NCBI RefSeq assembly: GCF_002968015.1
Contig: NZ_PUIP01000030.1
Coordinates: forward strand, 1 to 51,273
Direction of reading: 5' to 3'
DNA from: Massilia phosphatilytica
GTDB taxonomy: Bacteria; Pseudomonadota; Gammaproteobacteria; Burkholderiales; Burkholderiaceae_D
Length of the DNA stretch: 51,273 nucleotides
Shown here: positions 17,501-24,835 of the stretch, piece after piece
How positions within the stretch are numbered: the first letter of the stretch is position 1
Layout: each line of letters starts with the position of its first letter
The notes under the pieces: generated by a model
Told to the model about the DNA's origin: nothing
What the model saw: the letters and a program-made list of their open reading frames with translations, nothing else
Database searches by the model: none
Program-made: the position numbers and the translations under genes

Positions 17501-18302
17501 GGAAGAAGTCGGCGAAGCCGGCGATCAGGTCGGCCTTCGTGAAGATCACGTACACGGGTGCATGGACACGCAGCCGCTCGGTGAGCTCCTGCACCCGCGT
17601 GCGCAGGCTCTTGGCCAGCTCGATCGACGCCTCGGGACTGCCGCCGGACAGCTCGGCGACGCTGACCGCGATCAGGATGCCGTTGATCGGCGCACGGGGG
17701 CGATGCCTGCGCAGCAGGTCGAGGAAGCTGAACCACTCGGCACGGTCCGCTTCAAATACGGAATAACGTCCGGCCGTGTCGAGCAGGATGCCGTCGGTGG
17801 TGAAGAACCAGTCGCAGTTGCGCGTGCCGCCGACGCCCTGCACGGCCTTGCTGCCCGGGATCGGGAAGGTCAGCCCGGAATGCTTGATCGCGCTGCTCTT
17901 CCCGGCCGCGGGATTCCCGATGATCATGTACCACGGCAGCTCGTACAGCGCCGCCGCGCCGCGCGTGAGGCCCAGCTTGGAGGTCTTGATCGTGTTGATG
18001 GCTTCCAGCATGCCCTTGCGCAGCACGGCGGCGTCGTTGCGTGTTGCCTGCGCCTTGCCGTCGGCCTCGGTACCGGTCAGGATCGCCTCGCCCAGCCGCC
18101 TGGCCGCGCGCTTGCGCAGCCAGGCGCGGACGAGCCAGACGAGGCCGCCCACGCATAGCAGGAGCAGGCCAAGCAGCGCGGCCCAGATGAGCGCCGCGTC
18201 GAGGGAGTCCGCGCCGAGCAGCACGAGTGCCGCAAGCACGCCGATGCCGATCACGGCCAAAACACGTCTGTCGGTGAGGAACTGCCAGAGTCGGGCCATC
18301 AT
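14550..18302 (-). CDS. tssM: Type VI secretion membrane protein TssM (IcmF family)
   Basis: A 1250-residue inner-membrane protein that spans to the periplasm and binds TssJ, forming the channel of the membrane complex. Two hydrophobic helices lie near residues 14-60. A cytoplasmic NTPase-like domain carries an intact Walker A motif, GNPAAGKSS, at about 129-137. A third membrane helix lies near residue 440 (FFAATLLLGCALGGWSW), followed by a long periplasmic region ending in the beta-rich TssM C-terminal domain. The start is uncertain: ATG at 18302 or 18299 is preferred to a TTG at 18314, but no strong ribosome binding site is visible. Confidence 0.95.
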   Translation of the reverse strand: MMARLWQFLTDRRVLAVIGIGVLAALVLLGADSLDAALIWAALLGLLLLCVGGLVWLVRAWLRKRAARRLGEAILTGTEADGKAQATRNDAAVLRKGMLEAINTIKTSKLGLTRGAAALYELPWYMIIGNPAAGKSSAIKHSGLTFPIPGSKAVQGVGGTRNCDWFFTTDGILLDTAGRYSVFEADRAEWFSFLDLLRRHRPRAPINGILIAVSVAELSGGSPEASIELAKSLRTRVQELTERLRVHAPVYVIFTKADLIAGFADFFQECEQTERERVWGATLRYNRRSTPQDVLVFFDQHFDELHDGLKELSLASMAGNRSTALRPGVFTFPLEFAALKPQLRAFLATLFEENTWQFKPVFRGFYFTSALQEGSVENQSARRVAGRFDLQLRPFGEKAGDDAATGAEQSGFFLLQLFRKVIFADRDLVKRYTSPAATRMKIGVFFAATLLLGCALGGWSWSYMGNRQLVANVKADLDKVMKLQAGRTDLQSRLEGLDILQDRIEQLDKYRQDRPWALAFGLYQGEALERKLRDEYFAGVREVMVQPVAGALETLLAEMNANASQLDPNVRATPAAKPGQPYQEVSATNVGDAYNALKTYLMLADKSHAEPGHLNDQLTRFWRGWLEANRGAMPREQMIRSAERQLTFVLAHIDDQAWPQITPKLSLLDTARENLRRVVRGTPARERVYADIRTRASTRFAGVTVARIVGEQDQALVVGSYAVSGAYTRDAWEKFTQGAIREASTRELQSSDWVLKSVAKDDLTLEGSPEQIQKALVEMYKTDYAREWGKFLQGVTIADLNGFDASVQAMNRLGDPLASPLAKVLKTVHEQTSWDDPTQARVDSVKLKRGLAGWFREVVLRQAPSEARQVADAMGPLPVGGVQAAGPVGREFAGVARLVGVKERDASLMTGYLDALSKLRSRLNQLKNQGDPGPGAKQLMQQTLEGSGSELADALKYVDEQMLTGMTDTQKQMLRPLLVRPLVQTFAMIVLPSESEINKTWQAQVVEPFQKTLAAKYPFAPSAQIQSTPAEIGQVFGPDGVVAKFVGTTMGPLVVRRGDVLSSRTWADLGITLAPQVVSGFPGWVAPLSANGVAAGGGPQTVFQLLPLTAPGVTEYTIEIDGQQLRYRNTPPAWVNMVHPGPQGSSGAKISAVTFDGRTVELFNEPGQFGLQKMIEAAVKKRLDAGTHELRWSAGNVSVAVNLKRVSSTDTSAGDAQANQGFRGLRLPDAIVGRAGAGAGTGPALAGATQ

Positions 18303-18399
18303 GTTTGTTTGCAAGGTTGGTGAATACCATCGGGAATACTGGCACTATTTCCTTGTTGAAAATTTGAGGTGAGACAACGCTGCGGAACCCCGCCCACCT

Positions 18400-19239
18400 T
18401 CAGTGCCGCATGACCCCACGCATCCGCAGCTCGGTATGGCCGAAATCCATCATCGTCCAGCGTCCACCCCAGGTCAGCCCCAGCGATTCGGCGACGTCGC
18501 CGTAGAGCTGGTAACCGCGCATGGCCCAGGGATCTTTTTCCGAGATCACGAGCTTGCCGTCCCGCCAGAACGCGCAGTCAGCCGCCAGCCCGTACTGGTG
18601 CCAGCTCTGGAATGCGCGCGCGTTCGTCACCTGCGCGCCCATTCCGGCCAGCATGTCCTGGCGCGCGGGGCTCCGGTAGCCTTCCAGCAGGGCCATTTCG
18701 TAACCGTATTTCTCCCTCATGATCTTGAACGCCAACAGCAGGCGCTGACTTAACTCCGGCCGCAGCAGCCCCCAGTTGCGGCTCGCATCCACCAGCATCG
18801 GACGCACCAGCTCCACGTCGCGCGTACCGAACGCGAGCGGTGGCAACGCGACCGGCGGCACCAGCTGCTCGCCCTTGAGCAGCGCGGCCACCTGGGCGTC
18901 GACGACGGTGTCGACGGGCTCGTAGTCGGGCAGCATGTCCGGCCGGCGCATCAGCAACGCGAGCAGCGTCGGGATCAGCACGAGCGGCACGCCGACCGCG
19001 AACCAGGCCCAATGTCGCCGCAGCAGCCTGCGGCCGTCGTACAACACGCCGCGCGCGCCCGACCAGGACGCCTGCAGAGTCGCATTGCCGCTGCGCTGCC
19101 AACCGCCGACGCGCCATTGCAGGCGGCGTTGCAGCATGCCGAGCACCTGCAGCACGGATGCCCGGCCGCCCGGAAACAAAGCGAGCCAGATGACGCTGCA
19201 AGCCAGGCAAAAGTACAAGAATGCGAGGAAGATCAGCAT
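18400..19239 (-). CDS. M15-family peptidoglycan peptidase, TagX-like
   Basis: A 279-residue membrane-anchored VanY/M15-type metallopeptidase. Two hydrophobic segments lie near residues 1-22 and 78-98. The zinc site is seen in SWHQYGLAAD (His and Asp) and in the C-terminal FGHTEL (His), with MMD just before it. In Acinetobacter the M15-type peptidase TagX cuts peptidoglycan so that the T6SS can cross the cell wall. Position directly upstream of tssM on the same strand suggests the same job here. The ATG at 19239 follows GGAG. Confidence 0.85.
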   Translation of the reverse strand: MLIFLAFLYFCLACSVIWLALFPGGRASVLQVLGMLQRRLQWRVGGWQRSGNATLQASWSGARGVLYDGRRLLRRHWAWFAVGVPLVLIPTLLALLMRRPDMLPDYEPVDTVVDAQVAALLKGEQLVPPVALPPLAFGTRDVELVRPMLVDASRNWGLLRPELSQRLLLAFKIMREKYGYEMALLEGYRSPARQDMLAGMGAQVTNARAFQSWHQYGLAADCAFWRDGKLVISEKDPWAMRGYQLYGDVAESLGLTWGGRWTMMDFGHTELRMRGVMRH

Positions 19240-19296
19240 CGGCTTCTCCGGTTTGTTTCTAATTGGAACTAGCTTTCCAATCTTAGGAGTAACGCG

Positions 19297-20028
19297 GTGC
19301 GCCCTACAGATGAAAATCAACCCGGCTCCAGACGCCCCAACCTGATGTCGTCGTCACGCCGTGCGACCGGCGAAATCAATATCCTTGCCATGCTCGACGG
19401 CCGGGCGCCCGGACGACGCCTCCTCGCCCTGCCCGCTGCCGCCTGGTGCGGCGCCGCCGGCGTGCTGGCGTGCTGCCTGCTCGCGGCCCTCGCCTGGCTC
19501 GTCCGCGTCACGACGCCCACACAGGAAGCGGGCAAGGCGGGCGCGGCGCAAGCATCGGCACAGGCGACGCAGGGCGCACGATCCGCGCGCCCTGCGCCGG
19601 ACGCGTACGAAGCGCCTGTCTCCCCCGCGCGCGGCGCCGTCCTCATCGATCTGCCGCAGCCGGCCCCGTCGATGGCAGTCTCCGATGGGGCAGTGCACGC
19701 CCCGATCGGCGCGGGAACGGCGCGGACCGCATCACGTCATCCCATCACGCATCCCGCGCCGCCAGCCGTTTCAACCGCGTGGCCGCAACCGGCGTCCCGG
19801 ACGATGTCGTCCCAGGCGCTGGCCCATGCGGACCCGGCGGCGCCGCGCCCGAAACGGAGCGCTGGCGCGGCCAGGACGACGCCACCATCTGCCACGGTCG
19901 ACACGGACGTCGCCCTGATCTCGGCCATCCTGCAGCACACCGGCACCCGTAACGAGGCGGCCGCTGGCGCCGGAGCGGCGGCGTGTACCGACAAACCGTG
20001 TGGCCCGCGCATGCCACCCCGACAATAG
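19297..20028 (+). CDS. Single-pass membrane protein, Ala/Pro-rich, T6SS-linked, unknown function
   Basis: A 243-residue protein starting at GTG 19297 with GGAG about seven bases upstream. A short cytoplasmic N-terminus (about 40 residues, with EINILAMLDGRAPGRR) precedes one transmembrane helix at about 47-69. The rest is a low-complexity Ala/Pro/Thr-rich region with a Cys pair near the C-terminus (CTDKPCGP). It is transcribed away from the TagX-like gene with 57 bases between start codons. The layout, a small cytosolic tag plus a long disordered periplasmic tail, would suit a scaffold or regulator, but no family is recognised. Confidence 0.65.
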   Translation: MRPTDENQPGSRRPNLMSSSRRATGEINILAMLDGRAPGRRLLALPAAAWCGAAGVLACCLLAALAWLVRVTTPTQEAGKAGAAQASAQATQGARSARPAPDAYEAPVSPARGAVLIDLPQPAPSMAVSDGAVHAPIGAGTARTASRHPITHPAPPAVSTAWPQPASRTMSSQALAHADPAAPRPKRSAGAARTTPPSATVDTDVALISAILQHTGTRNEAAAGAGAAACTDKPCGPRMPPRQ

Positions 20029-20112
20029 GGTGACTGGCCCGGAAAACCACGCCACAGGCCGCAACGGCACCAAACAGCGCCAAAACTGCTGGGCCATCGT
20101 CGCCGGCACCGT

Positions 20113-20132
20113 TATACTGTACAAAAGTACAG
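20113..20132 (+). promoter_or_regulatory. LexA-like box overlapping a -10 element
   Basis: The sequence CTGTACAAAAGTACAG (20117-20132) matches the LexA pattern CTGT-N8-ACAG exactly and is nearly palindromic. It overlaps a good -10 hexamer, TATACT (20113-20118), 25 bases before the FAN1-like start codon. The -35 region is weak. Binding here would block RNA polymerase, so the repair operon is predicted to be SOS-induced. Confidence 0.75.
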
Positions 20133-20142
20133 TTGGCGCGGT

Positions 20143-21804
20143 ATGACGATGATCAGAGTCCTGGAAAACGAGTTTTATTATCTGGATAACTTCCAGCGCG
20201 TGCTGGACTGGATCGGCGAGCGCTACGCCGACCTGCTCGTCGATGAAGAGCACGCGTTCATCGCTGCCTTTCCCCAATTGCCGCAACCGGCCCGCGCCCT
20301 GTTCGTGCGGATGGCGATGCGCAAGGGCACCCTGTTCCGGGCCAGCAAGCTCAACTACTCGGAGATCGGCTGCCCGCGCGCGGCGGCAGAGGCCCTGCTG
20401 CCCAGCGGCTGGATCGAGTCTGACCCCGTCCTGACGCTCGACGAGCTGTTCGACCTGCTGGCCAAGCCGGAACTGGCCCAGGCGTTCGGCCTGACGGGCG
20501 CGCAAAAGAACGCGCGCAAGGCCGACCAGCTCGAAGCATTGCGCGCCGAACCTGAACACGGTGCGGACCGTCCGTTCTCGCACTGGCACCCCGCTTGCGA
20601 CGACCTCGCGCTGCGCCTTCTCGTGCAACCGCTGTGCGACCGCCTGCGCCTCATCTTTTTCGGCAATCTCTCGCAGGACTGGACCGAGTTCGTGCTGTCC
20701 GACCTCGGCCTGTTCCGGTACGAGCGGGTCGAGTTCTCGCCCGCGTCGCGCGGCTTCCGGGCGCGCCAGGACATCGACCACTACCTGCAGCTGCACGCCT
20801 GCAAGGAGCGCTATTACGCGGGCGAGGCGGCGCTGGACATCCTCGCCGACCTGCCGCGCCACGCGTTCGGCAACGACTGGCTCGACAGCCGCCGCGAACG
20901 CCTGCTGTTCCAGCTCGGGCAACTGCTCGAAAAAGAGCGGGACTGGGACAATGCCCATGCCGTCTACGCGGCGTGCCGCTATCCGGGCGCGCGCGGACGG
21001 GCCATCCGCGTGCTGGAAAAGCACGAAAAATTCGACGCGGCATATGCCCTGTTCGAGACCGCGCAGCAGGCCCCGGAAAGCGAAGCGGAGCGCCAGCACC
21101 TGCTGCGCCTCGGCCCGCGCCTGGCGCGCAAGCTGGGCCATCCGACAACCCGGTCACGCCGCGCGACGCCGGCGGCGCGGCTCGACCTGAACCTGCCGCT
21201 GCCGGGGGGTGAATGGCGCGTCGAAGGCGTCGTGCTGGAGCACCTGTCGCGCGCCGACGCGCCCGTCTTCTACGTCGAGAACACGCTGGCCAACACGCTG
21301 TTCGGTCTGTTGTGCTGGCGTGCCATCTTCGCGGCCATTCCGGGCGCCTTCTTCCACCCGTTCCACCGCGGCCCGGCCGACCTGTTCGCGGCCGACTTCT
21401 ACCAGCGCCGCAGGGACGATTTCGACGCCTGCCTCGCGCTGCTGGACGATGGCCGCCACCGCGCCGCCATCCTCGCGACGTATGAAGAGAAGGCAGGCCT
21501 GCAATCGCCGTTCGTCGCGTGGGACTGGCTGGGCCGCGACGTCATCGAACTGGCGCTGGACTGCATCCCGGCCGCGCACCTGAAACTGTGGTTCCGCCGC
21601 ATCCTGCAGGACGTGAAGGAAAACCGCACGGGCTTCCCCGACCTGATCCAGTTCTGGCCGGGCGAGCAGCGCTACGACATGATCGAGGTGAAGGGCCCCG
21701 GCGACCGCCTGCAGGACAACCAGCTGCGCTGGATCGATTATTGCGCCGAGCACGGCATGCCGATCACGGTGTGCTACCTGCAATGGGAGCAGGCCGCTGC
21801 ATGA
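20143..21804 (+). CDS. FAN1-like VRR-NUC domain nuclease
   Basis: A 553-residue homologue of FAN1, a structure-specific 5'-flap endonuclease that helps unhook DNA interstrand crosslinks. The C-terminal VRR-NUC domain carries the PD-(D/E)XK core: FPDLIQFW followed by MIEVKGPGDRLQDNQLRWI near residues 500-540. The N-terminal part contains the SAP-like/helical region and a TPR-like stretch typical of bacterial FAN1. Its last codon overlaps the helicase start (ATGA), and a LexA-like box lies just upstream. ATG 20149 is an alternative start. Confidence 0.92.
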   Translation: MTMIRVLENEFYYLDNFQRVLDWIGERYADLLVDEEHAFIAAFPQLPQPARALFVRMAMRKGTLFRASKLNYSEIGCPRAAAEALLPSGWIESDPVLTLDELFDLLAKPELAQAFGLTGAQKNARKADQLEALRAEPEHGADRPFSHWHPACDDLALRLLVQPLCDRLRLIFFGNLSQDWTEFVLSDLGLFRYERVEFSPASRGFRARQDIDHYLQLHACKERYYAGEAALDILADLPRHAFGNDWLDSRRERLLFQLGQLLEKERDWDNAHAVYAACRYPGARGRAIRVLEKHEKFDAAYALFETAQQAPESEAERQHLLRLGPRLARKLGHPTTRSRRATPAARLDLNLPLPGGEWRVEGVVLEHLSRADAPVFYVENTLANTLFGLLCWRAIFAAIPGAFFHPFHRGPADLFAADFYQRRRDDFDACLALLDDGRHRAAILATYEEKAGLQSPFVAWDWLGRDVIELALDCIPAAHLKLWFRRILQDVKENRTGFPDLIQFWPGEQRYDMIEVKGPGDRLQDNQLRWIDYCAEHGMPITVCYLQWEQAAA

Positions 21805-24083
21805 AGGATGCGGTCAACAGCGCGCGCTACGTCGTGTCCGTGCGCGCCCTGTGCGAATTCACGGCCAAGCAGGGCGACCTCGACCTGCGGTTCACGCCGT
21901 CGCCCACGGCGCAGGAAGGCATCGCGGGCCATGCCGTCGTCGCCTCCCGGCGCGATGACAACTACCGCAGCGAGGTGACGCTCGCGGGCGACTGGGGCCC
22001 GTTGCACGTGCGCGGCCGGGCCGACGGCTACGACCCCGACCAAAACCTGATCGAAGAGGTCAAGACGTACCGCGGCCAGTTCGCGCGCATCCCCGACAAC
22101 CACCTGCGCCTGGCCTGGGCCCAGTTGCGCGTCTACGGGCACCTGATGTGCGCGGAGCTCGGCATGGACGAGGTCAACCTGGCCCTCGTCTACTTCGACA
22201 TCGGCAGCCAGCAGGAGACCGTGCTGCGCGAGACCCGCACCCGCGCCGACCTCGCCGCGCTGTTCGACGACCAGTGCCGCCGCTTCGTCGCGTGGGCCGA
22301 GCGGGAACTCGCGCATCGCGGCGCGCGCGATGCCGCATTGACGGCGCTGCGCTTTCCCCATACCGATTTCCGCCCCGGCCAGCGCCAGCTCGCGGAAGCC
22401 ATCTTCCGCGCCAATTCGAGCAAGCGCTGCCTGCTCGCGCAGGCCCCGACGGGCATCGGCAAGACCATCGGCACCCTGTTCCCGGTGTTGAAGGCGGCCC
22501 CTGGCCAGGATCTCGACAAGGTGTTCTTCCTGGCCGCCAAGACGCCGGGACGCCAGCTCGCGCTGGACGCCGCGGCGACACTGAAATGCGGCGGCACGCT
22601 GCCACTGCGCGTGCTCGAACTGAGCGCGCGCGACAAGGCCTGCGAGCATCCGGATAAAGCCTGCCATGGCGATTCGTGCCCGCTCGCGCAAGGCTTCTAC
22701 GACCGCCTACCGGCCGCGCGCGAGGCGGCGACGAATGTGGACATGCTCGACCGCGCCACGCTGCGCGAGATCGGCCTCGCGCACGATGTGTGCCCGTATT
22801 ACCTGGGCAGCGAGATGGTGCGCTGGAGCGACGTCGTCGTTGGCGACTACAACTACTGGTTCGACGGCGGCGCGATGTTGTACGCGCTGGCGCTGGAGCG
22901 CGGCTGGAAGGTCAGCGTGCTGGCGGACGAGGCGCACAACCTGGTCGCGCGGGCAAGGTCGATGTACACGGCGGAACTGGCGCGCGGCGACCTGCGCGCG
23001 GCCCGCGCCGTCGCGCCGCCCGCGCTGCACAAGCCGCTCGACAAGGTCAAGCGCGCGTGGACGGACGTGAGCAGGTCCGCGCCCCTGCCCTACCAGGTGC
23101 TGGACGGCCTGCCGGACAAACTCCTGAGCGCACTGCAGGGCGCGGCCAGCGCGATCACGGAGCACATGGCGGCGCAGTTGACCCCATCTTCCGGGCCGCT
23201 CGATCAGGAGCTACTGGATTTTTACTTCAGCGCGCTGCAGTTCGGCCGTCTCGCCGAATCGTTCGGCGAGCACTCGCTGTTCGACGTCACGCGCGACAAT
23301 GAACGCGACACGACCCTCTGCATCCGCAACGTCGTCCCGGCGCCCTTCCTCGGTCCGCGCTTCGCCTATGCGCATTCGACGACGCTGTTCTCCGCGACCT
23401 TGAGCCCCTGGCATTATTTCGCCGACCTGCTCGGCATGCCGGCGGACACGGCGTGGATCGACGTCGATTCGCCATTCACCGCGAGCCAGCTGGACGTGCA
23501 CGTCGCGCACGGCATCTCGACCCGCTACCAGGCGCGGGCTAGCTCGCTCGCGCCGATCGCGACCCTGATGGCGGACCAGTACCACACAAGCCCCGGCAAC
23601 TACCTCGCATTCTTTTCCAGCTTCGACTATCTGCAGCAGGTGGCGGACCGCTTCGAGCGCGATCATCCGGACATCCCGGCATGGCGACAGGCGCGCCGCA
23701 TGAGCGAGCCGGAACGGGCGGATTTCCTCGCGCGCTTCGCCATCGGCGGACGCGGCATCGGCTTTGCGGTGCTGGGCGGCTCGTTCGGGGAAGGCGTCGA
23801 CCTGCCGGGCGAGCGTCTCATCGGCGCCTTCGTCGCGACCCTGGGCCTGCCGCAGGTGAACCCCATCAACGAACAGCTACGCCAGCGCATGCAGGCGATG
23901 TTTGGCGCCGGCTACGACTACACCTATCTCTATCCCGGCATGCAAAAGGTCGTGCAGGCCGCGGGCCGCGTGATCCGCACGGAACAGGACCGTGGCGTCG
24001 TCTGGCTGATCGACGACCGCTTCGCGCGCCCGGAGGTGCAAGCCCTGTTGCCGGCGTGGTGGCACGTCGGCAAGGCTGCCTAG
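21801..24083 (+). CDS. XPD/DinG-like Fe-S helicase with N-terminal RecB-like nuclease domain
   Basis: A 760-residue protein. Residues 1-150 resemble a RecB/Cas4-type PD-(D/E)XK nuclease: D75 in GRADG, EEVK at 85-88 and a Q-x3-Y at 108-112. Helicase motifs follow: Walker A QAPTGIGKT (214-222) and DEAH (376-379). Four cysteines (C281, C288, C293, C331) lie between them in the XPD-type iron-sulfur arrangement. The C-terminal half has the HELICc2 domain with GRVIRTEQDRGVVWLIDDRF. Probable role: 5'-3' unwinding of repair or recombination intermediates alongside the FAN1-like nuclease. Confidence 0.9.
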   Translation: MKDAVNSARYVVSVRALCEFTAKQGDLDLRFTPSPTAQEGIAGHAVVASRRDDNYRSEVTLAGDWGPLHVRGRADGYDPDQNLIEEVKTYRGQFARIPDNHLRLAWAQLRVYGHLMCAELGMDEVNLALVYFDIGSQQETVLRETRTRADLAALFDDQCRRFVAWAERELAHRGARDAALTALRFPHTDFRPGQRQLAEAIFRANSSKRCLLAQAPTGIGKTIGTLFPVLKAAPGQDLDKVFFLAAKTPGRQLALDAAATLKCGGTLPLRVLELSARDKACEHPDKACHGDSCPLAQGFYDRLPAAREAATNVDMLDRATLREIGLAHDVCPYYLGSEMVRWSDVVVGDYNYWFDGGAMLYALALERGWKVSVLADEAHNLVARARSMYTAELARGDLRAARAVAPPALHKPLDKVKRAWTDVSRSAPLPYQVLDGLPDKLLSALQGAASAITEHMAAQLTPSSGPLDQELLDFYFSALQFGRLAESFGEHSLFDVTRDNERDTTLCIRNVVPAPFLGPRFAYAHSTTLFSATLSPWHYFADLLGMPADTAWIDVDSPFTASQLDVHVAHGISTRYQARASSLAPIATLMADQYHTSPGNYLAFFSSFDYLQQVADRFERDHPDIPAWRQARRMSEPERADFLARFAIGGRGIGFAVLGGSFGEGVDLPGERLIGAFVATLGLPQVNPINEQLRQRMQAMFGAGYDYTYLYPGMQKVVQAAGRVIRTEQDRGVVWLIDDRFARPEVQALLPAWWHVGKAA

Positions 24084-24835
24084 CGCATCAGGTCGCGGAC
24101 CTTTTGATAGCCGCTGCGGCTGATGGGAATGCGCGCACCGGACTTCAGCACGGCGCAATGACCGTCCTTGCCCGTCGGCTCGATGCGCGCGATGGTGCCC
24201 AGGTTGACGATGTAGGAGCGGTGCACACGCAGGAAGGCCTGCGGATCCAGCTGGCTTTCCAGTTCGGCCATGCGCTGGTTCTTCAGCCACTGCCGGCCTT
24301 CCGAGCAGATGGCCACGTAATCATCCTGGGCCTCGATGTAGTCGATGCGCGCGACAGGGATCACCTGCACGCGCGCGCCGTCGCGGATCAGCACCCGTTC
24401 CATGGGCTGGTGGCGCGCCTGCGCATCGCTCACGAGCGCGCGCATCGCCGCCTCGCCCTGGGTCGCGGCCGCGGGCGCGGCGAGGCGGGCGCGCGCGTGC
24501 GCCAGCGCCTGCGCGAGGCGCTCGCGTGTGAACGGTTTCAGGAGATAGTCGAGCGCGTGGACGTCGAAGGCGCGCAGGGCGAACTGGTCGTAGGCGGTGA
24601 CGAACACGTAGTGCGTCTTCGCACCGGCCAGCTCGACGACTTCGAAGCCGTCCAGCTTGGGCATCTGGATGTCCAGGAACACGAGGTCGGGCGCCTGCTC
24701 CGCGATCGCCTTCACGGCCTCGAAGCCGTTGGCGCATTCGCCGACGATATCCACGTCGGCGTGAGCCCCCAGGTGTTCGCGCAGCACGGCGCGTGCCAGG
24801 GGTTCGTCGTCCACGATGATCACGCGCATCGTCAT
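24080..24835 (-). CDS. LytTR-family response regulator
   Basis: A 251-residue response regulator. The receiver domain begins with VIIVDDEPLAR and has the phosphoacceptor D55 in LVFLDIQMPK. A Lys near residue 105 lies in LLKPFTRERL. The C-terminal LytTR DNA-binding domain starts near residue 150 (RVLIRDGARVQVIPV) and contains FLRVHRSYIVNL. Its start overlaps the kinase stop by ATGA. Its TAG stop overlaps the TAG of the convergent helicase gene within CTAG at 24080-24083. Confidence 0.93.
   Translation of the reverse strand: MTMRVIIVDDEPLARAVLREHLGAHADVDIVGECANGFEAVKAIAEQAPDLVFLDIQMPKLDGFEVVELAGAKTHYVFVTAYDQFALRAFDVHALDYLLKPFTRERLAQALAHARARLAAPAAATQGEAAMRALVSDAQARHQPMERVLIRDGARVQVIPVARIDYIEAQDDYVAICSEGRQWLKNQRMAELESQLDPQAFLRVHRSYIVNLGTIARIEPTGKDGHCAVLKSGARIPISRSGYQKVRDLMR

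Noticed and set aside
14517..18158. A reading frame of more than 1200 codons antisense to tssM, and similar long frames opposite tssH (3210-6119), tssC/tssB (6634-9213) and the TonB receptor (27881-30907)
   Set aside because: They mirror real genes on the other strand, are Arg/Gln/His/Ala-rich without any family motif, and arise from the strong third-position GC bias.
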